From Bacteroidales bacterium (lineage in GTDB: Bacteria > Bacteroidota > Bacteroidia > Bacteroidales > UBA932), in assembly GCA_017395045.1 (NCBI GenBank), contig JAFPWG010000011.1, positions 62,001 through 126,000 on the forward strand: a stretch of 64,000 bases of DNA, in the 5' to 3' direction. The notes below the pieces were generated by a model that worked only from the letters and a program-made list of their open reading frames with translations, ran no database searches and was not told where the DNA came from. Both the position numbers and the translations under genes were made by a program. Below, one piece after another: positions 24,275 through 32,085 of the stretch. Position 1 is the first letter of the stretch. The number at the start of each line of letters is the position of its first letter.

Positions 24275-25207
24275 ATGGAAACCCTAAAAGTACAGACCAG
24301 AAAGAACGAGAACATCATCACGACCAATGTTCCTGAACAGATGTTCGGCAAATACCTTGTCGAGAACCTGAAACGCAAGTGGAAAGAGAAGTTCCTTGAC
24401 AAAGACACCGGCGAGGTCATAGAGGTGGAGCGCACGGAGTTTGTTCTGGAGCGCGGGACCTACCTGCAAGCCGACCAGCTGGCCGTCATTCAGTTCCACA
24501 TGCAGGCCGGTGACATCGACGGCGAGCTGAAGGTCAGCGACCAGAAGCGGCTCGCGGTCTTCTCGACGGGCTGGGGCCTCGTGCCTTGGTGCGTCACCTG
24601 CCGCATCAGCGAGAAGAATCACAACTTTATCCTGCTTGCGAGAAACATCTTCCAGGCGCTCGACATCGTGACCGACTATGTGGAGCTCCACTACGACAAA
24701 TCCTTCTCCATCACCACCGCCAGAGGCTTCAAGAGCCATATCTTCCTGCAAGACGATACGACCCGCCTACAGGAAGAAGACGGCACCGAGAAGACGGAAG
24801 ATGAGACCGAAGAGGGCAAGAAAGCCGTGTATGTCTTCTATTCCATCGAGGCGACCGTCAACTTCGGCCAGAAGAGCGAAATCGAGCGCGATTACAAGTT
24901 CCTCGTGTACGCGAAGGACGTGGAAGATGCCAAGAGCCGCATCGAGAAATACATTTCCGACACCGTGCTTCGCGGTGAGAAGTACACCGACCTGGGCTAT
25001 TTCGATAAGCTCATAGCTCTGGAGGAAATCAAGGTCAACATCAAGACCGCCGGGACGGTCAACTGCACGGCCGTCATCTGCCGCGAGTTCTCCATGCAGT
25101 ACAATCCGAAGGAAGAGAATGAGGACGCGGCCCCGGCTCCGGCCCCAGCTGAGGCATCGCAGGACGGCGGGCTGTTCCCAGAGGAAGAATCACCCCAAAA
25201 CGAATAA
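24275..25207 (+). CDS. Early protein of unknown function with acidic C-terminus
   Basis: The 310-residue protein starts 3 bp after the helicase-methyltransferase. It is mixed alpha/beta with 'RNIFQALDIVTDYVELHYDK' and 'SIEATVNFGQKSEIERDYKF' blocks, and ends in a long Ala/Pro/Glu-rich tail (PAPAPAEASQDGGLFPEEES) reminiscent of SSB-like or scaffold tails. I do not recognise a family. Context suggests a DNA-metabolism accessory protein. Confidence 0.6.
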   Translation: METLKVQTRKNENIITTNVPEQMFGKYLVENLKRKWKEKFLDKDTGEVIEVERTEFVLERGTYLQADQLAVIQFHMQAGDIDGELKVSDQKRLAVFSTGWGLVPWCVTCRISEKNHNFILLARNIFQALDIVTDYVELHYDKSFSITTARGFKSHIFLQDDTTRLQEEDGTEKTEDETEEGKKAVYVFYSIEATVNFGQKSEIERDYKFLVYAKDVEDAKSRIEKYISDTVLRGEKYTDLGYFDKLIALEEIKVNIKTAGTVNCTAVICREFSMQYNPKEENEDAAPAPAPAEASQDGGLFPEEESPQNE

Positions 25208-25211
25208 TCCT

Positions 25212-25466
25212 ATGGCAAAGAAAAAGAAGCAAATCACCATTGAGCAGGCCGTCAGCGACTGCCGCGCCCTGTTCAATATCCCGGGAAGCGCCCACTCCAA
25301 GGAGGAAAAGGGGCATTTCCTGATTGACAAGCGCGAGTTCGAGCGCTTCGAGGTGGTAAACAAGCTCATGGACTATTTCCGCGATAAGGCCATCATCGGC
25401 GGCGGCTGTTTCATCGAGCCCATCACCCTGCTCTGGACCGCGTTCACCATCAAACCGCTAAAGTAA
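25212..25466 (+). CDS. Small early protein, unknown function
   Basis: The ATG at 25212 gives 84 residues with a Lys-rich start (MAKKKKQITIEQAVSDCRAL) and a hydrophobic C-terminal segment (IIGGGCFIEPITLLWTAFTI) that might form one membrane helix. No known family. Confidence 0.5.
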   Translation: MAKKKKQITIEQAVSDCRALFNIPGSAHSKEEKGHFLIDKREFERFEVVNKLMDYFRDKAIIGGGCFIEPITLLWTAFTIKPLK

Positions 25467-25473
25467 GACCGCA

Positions 25474-25728
25474 ATGGAAAACGTGAAATTTGAAGGCTGT
25501 AACACCGTATATGGGGCGGACCAGCCGGAATACAAACCCCTTCACGCCCAGAGGACCGGCAACGTGACGATAACCTGCTACCGGCTTTCCTTCAAGGAGC
25601 GTGTAAAGCTGCTCTTCACCGGCCTGCTGTGGCTGGGCCAGATGAACTTCGGCCAGCCCTTGCAGCCGCAACTCCCCTCGCTGAACAAAGACGACCTGCT
25701 GGACGGGCAAGGAGGAGAGGATGAGTAA
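25474..25728 (+). CDS. Small early protein, unknown function
   Basis: The 84-residue protein contains 'TITCYRLSFKERVKLLFTGL' (amphipathic/hydrophobic), then a Gln/Pro-rich stretch and an acidic end (DDLLDGQGGEDE). It overlaps the next tiny gene by 8 bp. Function unknown. Confidence 0.5.
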   Translation: MENVKFEGCNTVYGADQPEYKPLHAQRTGNVTITCYRLSFKERVKLLFTGLLWLGQMNFGQPLQPQLPSLNKDDLLDGQGGEDE

Positions 25729-25831
25729 GCCGAAAAACCTGTGCCTCTGCTGCCGCTGGTACAACCGTGGGGGGGGGTACTGCTCTAAACCAATCGAATA
25801 TGGCTATTGCCTGATAACAAGGAGTGTATGA
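25721..25831 (+). CDS. 36-residue Cys-rich mini-protein with a G9 tract
   Basis: MSKPKNLCLCCRWYNRGG... carries a CxCC and two later Cys (YCSKPIEYGYC), which looks like a tiny zinc knuckle related in style to the Cys-rich products at 27411 and 33836. The ATG overlaps the previous gene and the stop overlaps the methyltransferase ATG (ATGA). A run of nine G (25769-25777) encodes its GGG. A slip there would shift the frame and uncouple it from the methyltransferase start. Confidence 0.45.
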   Translation: MSKPKNLCLCCRWYNRGGGYCSKPIEYGYCLITRSV

Positions 25832-27411
25832 AAAAGCTGCTTTACATAGACCTTTTTTGCGGGGCTGGTGGTACTTCAACCGGCGTAGAATCTGCGACGC
25901 TCGACGGCCAGAAATGCGCCCACGTCATCGCCTGCGTGAACCACGACCCGCACGCCATAGCCTCCCATCTTGCGAACCATCCGGAGGCCAAGCACTACAC
26001 CGAAGATATCCGCACGCTGGACCTGACTACCCTTGTGGAGCACACGGCCAGAAAGAGGGCAGAGAACCCCGGTGCGCTCCTGGTACTTTGGGCCTCGCTG
26101 GAATGTACAAATTTCAGCCGGGCAAAAGGTGGCCAGCCCCGGGACGCTGACAGCCGGACCCTCGCCGAGCATCTTTTCCGTTACATTGACGCGCTTAAGC
26201 CCGACTATATCCAGATTGAGAACGTCCGCGAGTTTATGATGTGGGGCGACCTCGATGCGAACGGCAAGCCGGTGAGCAAGGATGCCGGGCGGCTGTATCT
26301 CCGCTGGGTGCGAAACGTCTGCCAGCGCGGCTACGACTTCCAGCGCCGAATCCTGAATGCCGCCGACTATGGCGCTTACACCTCCCGAGAGCGGTTCTTT
26401 GGCATCTTCGCCCGCAAGGGCCTGCCCATCGTATTCCCAGAGCCTACGCACAGCAAGACCGCAGGAAGCGACCTCTTCGGCGGGGTGGATTCATGGAAGC
26501 CCGTGCGCGAAGTCCTGGACCTTGACGACTGCGGCAACAGCATCTTCCGCGACAAGCCGCTGTCCGAAAAGACCCTCCAGCGCATTTATGCCGGCCTGGT
26601 GAAGTTTGTCGCCGGTGGCAAAGATGCTTTCCTTATCAAGTGGAACTCTATGAGCCGCAAGGGTGTGTACCATGCGCCCAGCATTGATGCGCCCTGCCCG
26701 GTGGTCGCCGCCCAGAACCGCCTCGGCCTTGCCAAGGTCAGCTTCCTGTCGAAGCAGTATTCAGGCTCCACCTACGACAAGAATATCACCGTGGACGGCC
26801 CTGCCGGAGCCATCACCACACGCGACCATCACGCCTTTATCACCGCCTACTATGGGAACGGACATAATCACTCAATCGAGGCACCAGCCCCAACCGTCAC
26901 CACGAAGGACCGGCTCGGGTATGTAAATGCACAGTTCCTTGATAAGCAGTACGGGACCGGCACGTCAGCTTCTCTGGACCGGCCGGCCGGAACGGTCACG
27001 ACCAACCCGAAGCTGAATCTCGTTTCTGCGAAGTTCCTGATGAACCCGCAGTTTGAATCCGCTGGCGCGTCGATTGACAAGCCTTGCTTCACCCTCATCG
27101 CCCGCATGGACAAGCGCCCGCCGTACCTGGTCAGTACCACGGACGGGGAGCCTTGCATCGTTATCTATGAGACCGACAGCCCGATGACCGTCAAGATAAA
27201 GGAGTTCATGGCCCTGTATGGTATCAGCGACATCTGTATGCGTATGCTCAAAATCCAAGAGCTGAAGCGCATCATGGGCTTCCCGGACACCTACGTTCTG
27301 GTGGGCACGCAGACCGAGCAGAAGAAATATATCGGAAACGCCGTTGAGACGCACGTCGCCTGCGCCCTGTGCGCCTCGCTGGCTTATGAAATCAACCGCA
27401 TAGCTTCGTAA
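25828..27411 (+). CDS. C5-cytosine DNA methyltransferase (Dcm-like)
   Basis: I start at the ATG at 25828 (MKKLLYIDLFCGAGGTSTGV; motif I), giving 527 residues. Motif IV reads 'WASLECTNFSRAKGG', keeping the catalytic Cys but with Glu in place of the usual Pro of PCQ. Motif VI 'QIENVREFM', motif VIII 'FQRRILNAADYGAYTSRERF' and motif X 'YIGNAVETHVA' are present. The target-recognition region holds three imperfect repeats ('VDGPAGAITT', 'IEAPAPTVTT', 'LDRPAGTVTT'). It methylates phage or host DNA, probably against restriction, with no cognate endonuclease visible. Translation is coupled to the Cys-rich mini-protein by ATGA. Confidence 0.88.
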   Translation: MKKLLYIDLFCGAGGTSTGVESATLDGQKCAHVIACVNHDPHAIASHLANHPEAKHYTEDIRTLDLTTLVEHTARKRAENPGALLVLWASLECTNFSRAKGGQPRDADSRTLAEHLFRYIDALKPDYIQIENVREFMMWGDLDANGKPVSKDAGRLYLRWVRNVCQRGYDFQRRILNAADYGAYTSRERFFGIFARKGLPIVFPEPTHSKTAGSDLFGGVDSWKPVREVLDLDDCGNSIFRDKPLSEKTLQRIYAGLVKFVAGGKDAFLIKWNSMSRKGVYHAPSIDAPCPVVAAQNRLGLAKVSFLSKQYSGSTYDKNITVDGPAGAITTRDHHAFITAYYGNGHNHSIEAPAPTVTTKDRLGYVNAQFLDKQYGTGTSASLDRPAGTVTTNPKLNLVSAKFLMNPQFESAGASIDKPCFTLIARMDKRPPYLVSTTDGEPCIVIYETDSPMTVKIKEFMALYGISDICMRMLKIQELKRIMGFPDTYVLVGTQTEQKKYIGNAVETHVACALCASLAYEINRIAS

Positions 27412-27662
27412 TGATGGGTGTATATGTAATGGACCATTGCGCGAACTGCGCGAACGCCTGGAACTGCGACCAGAGTATGAAAGGACGATTCTGCCCGGGA
27501 TTCATTCAGGACCAGACATTGAGGGCCATCAAATTGAGACCTGCAACACCGGAAGATATTGAGATAAGAAAGAAAATGAGGTTCTCTGCCAGTTTTGCAA
27601 AGATGATGAAAAGAATTGACGACGAGCCTAAAGAGGTTAAAAATGTTTTTAGAAATGGATAA
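27411..27662 (+). CDS. Small Cys-rich protein
   Basis: The 83-residue protein shares the last base of the methyltransferase stop. It has 'HCANCANAWNCDQSMKGRFC' (CxxC...C...C), a likely zinc site similar to that in the 33836 product, and a helical basic end. Function unknown. Confidence 0.5.
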   Translation: MMGVYVMDHCANCANAWNCDQSMKGRFCPGFIQDQTLRAIKLRPATPEDIEIRKKMRFSASFAKMMKRIDDEPKEVKNVFRNG

Positions 27663-27996
27663 AGTCACTTGCATATATCACGGCATAAAAGACGGAAAGA
27701 TGGACGTGACAATCGGAGGGGTGAGGCAGCTTGTCGAGCTCCCGGAGGCTGTCATCCTCCCTGTGCCACTGGAGTTACAAGTCGCCGATTCTGTCCTGAA
27801 AGAGTTCGAGGATAAGATGGTGGAGTTCTACGATGTCAGGCTGAAAATGCACCGTCCTACCACGGAGCAACTGGCCGAACATCTTCACAAGTATTCCAAC
27901 GAACTGATTGGAATCATTATCAAGGCGAGCACCCAGACAGAGGAATGGAGAAAGCTGCCTGCTGACAAGTCGTTATTTCATAAACCAGAGGAATGA
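27643..27996 (+). CDS. Early protein, unknown function
   Basis: The ATG at 27643, preceded by AAGAGG, gives 117 residues and overlaps the previous gene by 20 bp. An N-terminal beta-rich segment (MDVTIGGVRQLVELPEAVIL) is followed by helices. No family recognised. Confidence 0.5.
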   Translation: MFLEMDKVTCIYHGIKDGKMDVTIGGVRQLVELPEAVILPVPLELQVADSVLKEFEDKMVEFYDVRLKMHRPTTEQLAEHLHKYSNELIGIIIKASTQTEEWRKLPADKSLFHKPEE

Positions 27997-28319
27997 AAGA
28001 CATCTATTGCGAGCAATGCGGCCTGTATCTGTTCTCTACAGACAAGCCGGACGGCGCGGACGGTGCCGAAGCTGTAAGTAAGGGATATGTCTATAAGATG
28101 CCGTTTTTCTTCGGTATCGAGGGCGGTCACTTCTTCTGCTGCAAGGAGCACTGGAACCGCTGGCTGAACGACCATACGACCCCAGAACAGCGCGAGAGAG
28201 GCAACAAAGAGGTGGCCGAAATGAAGGAGAAGATGGAAGCCTCGAAGCCGGGACTTCTGGCCGGTCTGCAAAGAATCCAGAATGCGCACAAAGAATTACT
28301 TAAAATGGCTGACAAATGA
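27993..28319 (+). CDS. Small putative zinc-binding protein
   Basis: The 108-residue protein has 'YCEQCGLYLFST' (CxxC) and 'HFFCCKEHWNRWL' (CC...H), consistent with a treble-clef or zinc-ribbon site, and a charged helical C-terminus. ATGA overlaps on both sides place it in a tightly coupled gene string (27993-30693). Function unknown. Confidence 0.5.
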   Translation: MKDIYCEQCGLYLFSTDKPDGADGAEAVSKGYVYKMPFFFGIEGGHFFCCKEHWNRWLNDHTTPEQRERGNKEVAEMKEKMEASKPGLLAGLQRIQNAHKELLKMADK

Positions 28320-28549
28320 AGAAATCAAAACGGCTTTCTTTCAGGGTAGATGTCGATATCGACTTCCAATTCTGGCACCTCGTGCCGTCTATCAACATCA
28401 ATCTCCACTCTCACGAGCTGGAGTTTGAATGGCTCTGCCTGGGCATCTACGCCGGGCGGCAATACGAGCCGAAATACCCGCAGGGCCTTATTGATGCGCT
28501 GTGTAAAGATGTGAAATACTGCCAAGACCATATCCTCGACAAACAATGA
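28316..28549 (+). CDS. Small early protein, unknown function
   Basis: This 77-residue, probably beta-rich protein ('SFRVDVDIDFQFWHLVPSIN') is coupled by ATGA overlaps to both neighbours. No known domain. Confidence 0.45.
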   Translation: MKKSKRLSFRVDVDIDFQFWHLVPSININLHSHELEFEWLCLGIYAGRQYEPKYPQGLIDALCKDVKYCQDHILDKQ

Positions 28550-28803
28550 TGCGCCTTATTGTTTACATTCTTGTTGGATTCTTGAACGTGTTTTTACACA
28601 CAGGAAAGAATATCGTGATTATCAAGCACCCGTCCAAGTTGGTCGGTAGCCTGGCAAACTGCATCTGTTACACCTTTTCTGCCGTTGTTATCAAGTTTAT
28701 AGCCGAATACGACCTTCTTACAGCCCTTTTGGTTCAAGCGGCTACGAATTTCCTTGGATGCTATACGGCCATGTATTTCACTGAAAAATTATTGAAAAAA
28801 TGA
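28546..28803 (+). CDS. Small membrane protein
   Basis: The 85-residue protein has two to three hydrophobic segments ('LIVYILVGFLNVFLHTG', 'LANCICYTFSAVVIKF', 'LLTALLVQAATNFLGCYTAM'). Coupled by 4-bp overlaps to the neighbours. Function unknown. Confidence 0.5.
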   Translation: MMRLIVYILVGFLNVFLHTGKNIVIIKHPSKLVGSLANCICYTFSAVVIKFIAEYDLLTALLVQAATNFLGCYTAMYFTEKLLKK

Positions 28804-29597
28804 GCAAAGCAATATACAAACCCAAAGGCAAGGCCGGGGAATATGCGGAATGGGCCTGCAATCTCTATGTCGGGTGCAGTAACAACTGCTCCTACTGCTA
28901 TTGCAAGCGCGGCGTTCTGGGGCACGCGATGGGCGGGCCGGTCGCCACTCTCAAAAAGTGCTTCAAGGACTGGCAGGATGCACTGCGCGTCTTCAAGAAA
29001 GAGCTGGATATGAACATACTCGAACTCCAGCGCTCCAGCCTGTTCTTCACCTTCTCCAGTGACCCGATGATAGGCGAGACCGCCGCCCTCCATTGGATGT
29101 GCATTATCGAGGCTGTCAAGCATGGTGTGCGGTGCCAGGTACTGACGAAAAACGGCGATTTCCCTATGGACCCGAAGATGGGCGAGCTGTTCAATGAGGT
29201 TGGGAGCAAGAAGGCTCTCGATATGGTCGCCTGGGGCTTCACTCTGACGGGGTGCGACGAGCTGGAGCCCGGCGCTTCCCCCACCTCGCGGCGCATCGAG
29301 GCGATGGCGCAGCTTCACCGGGCTGGGTTCAGGACCTTCGCCTCGCTGGAGCCTATCGTGGTTCCGGCCAAGACGGCGACCGTCGCGGCAGCTGCGGCAG
29401 AGCATTGCGACCTGTTCAAGCTGGGCCTCCAGAGCGGCGTGCCCAAAGACTACTATCAGGAGGAAGATATCTTTGAAATGTGCGAGCGCATCCGTCTTCT
29501 GGAGGTTCCGACCTACTACAAGAACAGCCTCACAGACTACCTGCGGCAAGAGCAGCAGCAGCCGATAGATATCTTCAGCATCAGGAGGGAGGAATAA
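28800..29597 (+). CDS. Radical SAM protein (photoproduct-lyase-like)
   Basis: The 265-residue protein has the radical SAM cluster motif CSNNCSYC (CX3CX2C) in 'LYVGCSNNCSYCYCKRGVLG', followed by 'FFTFSSDPM' and 'ASLEPIVVPAKT', the layout of the spore-photoproduct-lyase-like/phage radical SAM family. It would use an iron-sulphur cluster and AdoMet. The substrate may be a nucleic acid or a modified base, given its neighbours (nuclease-like and RuvC-like genes, two methyltransferases). It is coupled to the next gene by TAATG. Confidence 0.8.
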   Translation: MSKAIYKPKGKAGEYAEWACNLYVGCSNNCSYCYCKRGVLGHAMGGPVATLKKCFKDWQDALRVFKKELDMNILELQRSSLFFTFSSDPMIGETAALHWMCIIEAVKHGVRCQVLTKNGDFPMDPKMGELFNEVGSKKALDMVAWGFTLTGCDELEPGASPTSRRIEAMAQLHRAGFRTFASLEPIVVPAKTATVAAAAAEHCDLFKLGLQSGVPKDYYQEEDIFEMCERIRLLEVPTYYKNSLTDYLRQEQQQPIDIFSIRREE

Positions 29598-30172
29598 TGG
29601 GAGTATTGAGAAAGGGGAATTTCGCCTTTACCGAGCAGAGCATCCTTGAGCGCCTGCGGTACGGCTATATGAGCAATCCAACCTACGCGATTGCAAACCT
29701 GTTCGTCTTCAGCTGGGAGAGCGACTTCCTGCTGAAGACCAAGGCGGGGTACTGGTATGAGGTTGAGGTGAAGATATCCCGCGCCGACTTCAAGAACGAC
29801 CGCAGGCACAAGCCCGAGAAATACGATATCCTCGAAGGTCGCAAAGATGGGCTGCGGCCCAACTACTTCTCCTATTGCGTGCCGGCGCACCTGCTGGAGA
29901 AGGTGGCCGACCTGATACCGCCCTACGCCGGAATCGCGACCGTGGACGATTGGGGCAACGTCCGGCTGGTGAGAATGCCGCAGGCGCTCCACTCGCGGAA
30001 GATGTCGGACGAAGAGCTGAAGCTGCTGGAGAAGTTCTACTACAATTACACCAACCTCCGCTGGCGGCACGACCACTACCAGGACACCATCCAGCAGCTC
30101 CGGGGCGAGATTCGCTTCCTTCGGGAAGAGTATAAGGCGGCTACGGGAGGGCCCATCGAGGACGTGCTATGA
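29597..30172 (+). CDS. Putative PD-(D/E)xK-like nuclease or DNA-repair protein
   Basis: The ATG at 29597 gives 191 residues. 'WESDFLLKTKAGYWYEVEVK' followed by 'ISRADFKNDRRHKPEKYD' matches the Asp...ExK arrangement of PD-(D/E)xK nucleases (D, then E-V-K), as in MmcB-like proteins. The C-terminal 60 residues are a coiled-coil-like helix. The gene overlaps radical SAM and RuvC genes on either side, so the three are co-translated. Nuclease activity is inference from the motif. Confidence 0.5.
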   Translation: MGVLRKGNFAFTEQSILERLRYGYMSNPTYAIANLFVFSWESDFLLKTKAGYWYEVEVKISRADFKNDRRHKPEKYDILEGRKDGLRPNYFSYCVPAHLLEKVADLIPPYAGIATVDDWGNVRLVRMPQALHSRKMSDEELKLLEKFYYNYTNLRWRHDHYQDTIQQLRGEIRFLREEYKAATGGPIEDVL

Positions 30173-30693
30173 GCAGGGCTGACTACATCATCGGAATAGA
30201 CCCCGACACCGCGAAGAGCGGCGTGGCGGTACTGGAGACCCAGACCTTCCATCTGGAGCTGTCATGCCTGACCTTCCCCGAGCTTGTGGACCGGCTCATC
30301 TATCTGCGCGACAAATCCCACTTCGAGGGGAAGAGCGTGCAGGCTGTCGTTGAGGCTGGCTGGCAGAACAGCAAGAGCAACTTCCACGGCTACTACGGCC
30401 GTCGTGGCGAGAAGATAGCGAAGAACGTAGGAGCCAACCACGAGACCGGCAAGAAGCTCATCGAGCTGTGCGTGCATTGGGGCATCCCCGTCGCCGAAAT
30501 GGCCCCTCTGCCGCTCAAAATCGGTGGCATGTACATGTGGAGCGGCCCGGATGGCAAGATAACCCACGAGGAGCTGGTGGCCGTCACCGGCCTGAAAAAG
30601 TCCCGGAGCAATCAGGAAGAGCGGGACGCGGCCCTGCTGGCGTGGCGGCTGGCGGGCCTCCCTTTGAGAATCAATAAACGCAAAAAGATATGA
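30169..30693 (+). CDS. RuvC-like Holliday-junction resolvase
   Basis: The 174-residue protein has the RNase H-fold resolvase signature: 'YIIGIDPDTAKSGVAVLE' (first catalytic Asp), 'VQAVVEAGWQNSK' (Glu), and 'SNQEERDAALLAWRLAGL' (late Asp pair), matching RuvC. It probably resolves branched DNA before packaging or during recombination. Confidence 0.85.
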   Translation: MSRADYIIGIDPDTAKSGVAVLETQTFHLELSCLTFPELVDRLIYLRDKSHFEGKSVQAVVEAGWQNSKSNFHGYYGRRGEKIAKNVGANHETGKKLIELCVHWGIPVAEMAPLPLKIGGMYMWSGPDGKITHEELVAVTGLKKSRSNQEERDAALLAWRLAGLPLRINKRKKI

Positions 30694-31130
30694 ACGTACT
30701 GGATAAATACACAAAGGCCATCGACGGCCTGAAAGAGGCCAACAGGAGCGTGGCCGAGGCTCACCTTCAGTTCAGCGCCGTATTCCGCGCCCGCCTGGAG
30801 GACCTGTCGCTCATCGAGAAGATTCACGGCTGGTACATCGAGACCGCCCGGGAACATGCTTTCAGCGGCGACGGGACCACCAATAACAAGCAGTTCGTGT
30901 TCCTCATCCTGAACCTCTATTCTCCCGCCTCGCTGGTGGGCGGCGGCATCAACAAGAACCTGCGCCGGGCCATCGCCTCAGCGCTGGGAATCAAGGCCAA
31001 TACGGCCATCTACAAGATGCGGTCCTGCGCCGTCAACTGGTACGACATCTATCCTAAGTTCCGGGGCGAGTGCAACACGGCCATTTCAGAGGTGGACCGC
31101 ACGCTGATTGCGAAGGGCCTCCTTTCCTGA
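30690..31130 (+). CDS. Last gene of the early operon, unknown function
   Basis: The 146-residue protein overlaps the resolvase gene by 4 bp. Its second half ('LILNLYSPASLVGGGINKNL', 'LRRAIASALGIKANTAIYKM') looks helical and possibly DNA-binding. A late-gene regulator at the operon end would fit phage logic, but this is a guess. A terminator follows. Confidence 0.55.
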   Translation: MNVLDKYTKAIDGLKEANRSVAEAHLQFSAVFRARLEDLSLIEKIHGWYIETAREHAFSGDGTTNNKQFVFLILNLYSPASLVGGGINKNLRRAIASALGIKANTAIYKMRSCAVNWYDIYPKFRGECNTAISEVDRTLIAKGLLS

Positions 31131-31153
31131 CCCGGAACCCCTGGGCAGAAGAA

Positions 31154-31183
31154 AGCCGGGCAGCTGTTGAGGCTGGCCCGGCT
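31154..31183. terminator. Terminator between convergent operons
   Basis: 8-bp inverted repeat agccgggc / gcccggct with a 14-nt loop, located between the rightward early operon (ends 31130) and the leftward ASCH-repressor operon (ends 31205). It probably works for both strands. Confidence 0.6.
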
Positions 31184-31204
31184 TCTCTTGTGTCGTTCGC
31201 AGGT

Positions 31205-31630
31205 TTATTTGCGGTGTACCTCGATAACTCGCCCGAGGTGGTAGGCGATGGTCCAGAACGCAAAGCGCGGCACGCCGTCGCGGTCTTCGCGTATCATGTC
31301 AGGGGTGAAGCTGTAGCCGGTGACTTCGACCAGGGCCGTATCTCGCTCTTTGTTGTAGCCGACGGCCAGATACAGATACCTGTACGGGCGCGGCAGGAAC
31401 GGGAATCCTCCGTTGATGTAGTCATCGACGTAGTAGCGGCGCGTCGGGTCGGTGGCGACAGCTGGGTTCAGCCTGTAGCCGGTGGCCGGGTCCTTGATGA
31501 GGTATTTGTTGGCGGTCAAGCCTTCCTTCACCTCGCGGTACTCGGCTTTCTTGGTCCCGGCGATGATGGCATCGAAATAGACCTGCTTGATAGGTAGGTA
31601 GAGGGTGTTCTGCTTATTTGGTTTCTCCAT
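31205..31630 (-). CDS. ASCH-domain protein (paralog 1)
   Basis: The start ATG at 31630 has GGAGG 8 bp upstream and gives 141 residues. The N-terminus 'LYLPIKQVYFDAIIAGTKKA', then 'EYREV', is the ASCH-domain signature (I....F..I..G.K..E.R), a PUA-like fold that binds modified nucleotides or RNA. The gene overlaps the end of the second repressor gene by 17 bp and is expressed with it. A related ASCH protein is encoded at 34742. Its partner could be RNA, including the nearby phage tRNA. Confidence 0.7.
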   Translation of the reverse strand: MEKPNKQNTLYLPIKQVYFDAIIAGTKKAEYREVKEGLTANKYLIKDPATGYRLNPAVATDPTRRYYVDDYINGGFPFLPRPYRYLYLAVGYNKERDTALVEVTGYSFTPDMIREDRDGVPRFAFWTIAYHLGRVIEVHRK

Positions 31631-31901
31631 CCTCTGCACCTCCTTCTGCGGTCCTGATGCTCACCGGGAAGGTCTGGCCGCAGTGCGGGCAGCGCACCTT
31701 GGCCTTGACTTCGCCGTCAGCCAGGATTTCAGATACAGGCACGTCGAGCGCTTCAGCTATGGCCGTCAACTTCGACAGGGTGGGGTTGCCTCTCATAATC
31801 TGGGACAGGGACGAAGCCGGTACGCCGATTTTGGCGGCGACCTCTGCCAGCGATAGCCCGCGAGCCTTGCAAATCTGTTTTACTGTGTTTGTAATGTTCA
31901 T
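31614..31901 (-). CDS. Second phage repressor, XRE-type HTH with C-terminal zinc motif
   Basis: From the ATG at 31901 the protein has 95 residues: an XRE helix-turn-helix ('LSLAEVAAKIGVPASSLSQI', then 'MRGNPTLSKLTAIAEALDVP') and a C-terminal CxxC tail ('VRCPHCGQTFPVSIRT') that could bind zinc. It faces the 32086 gene cluster across two divergent promoters, mirroring the repressor/early-operon layout at 14.7 kb. It probably controls the second rightward operon and, given shared operator-like sequences, perhaps the first. Confidence 0.75.
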   Translation of the reverse strand: MNITNTVKQICKARGLSLAEVAAKIGVPASSLSQIMRGNPTLSKLTAIAEALDVPVSEILADGEVKAKVRCPHCGQTFPVSIRTAEGGAEDGETK

Positions 31902-31927
31902 ATATCTACACGTTTGCAAATACGCTG

Positions 31928-31958
31928 CAAAGATATACATTTTATTTTAATCTGCAAA
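31928..31958 (-). promoter_or_regulatory. Leftward promoter of second repressor operon
   Basis: On the minus strand: -33 TTTG (31955-31958), 19-bp spacer and -7 TATCTTTG (31928-31935), a full match to the Bacteroidetes consensus, 27 bp upstream of the repressor ATG. Confidence 0.7.
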
Positions 31959-32002
31959 TAACAAGGTAAATTTATTTTTATCGAAAAAATTTTGCAGAAA
32001 AA

Positions 32003-32034
32003 TTTGCACGTTAATTTATTTTTAACTACATTTG
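32003..32034 (+). promoter_or_regulatory. Second rightward promoter, twin of the 14.8-kb promoter
   Basis: -33 TTTG (32003-32006), 20-bp spacer and -7 TACATTTG (32027-32034). The -33 region reads TTTGCACGTT and the -7 region TACATTTGCAA, nearly the same as the early promoter at 14787-14820 (TTTGCACGTT ... TACTTTTGCAA) with the same spacing. Confidence 0.7.
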
Positions 32035-32085
32035 CAAAAAGAAATGAAGATAGAAATAAAGTTGAACCTATAAAATAAGAAGAAG

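Noticed and set aside
31070..31597. Plus-strand open frame opposite the ASCH gene
   Set aside because: The minus-strand frame has an ASCH motif, a GGAGG ribosome site and a promoter; the plus-strand frame overlaps a terminator.
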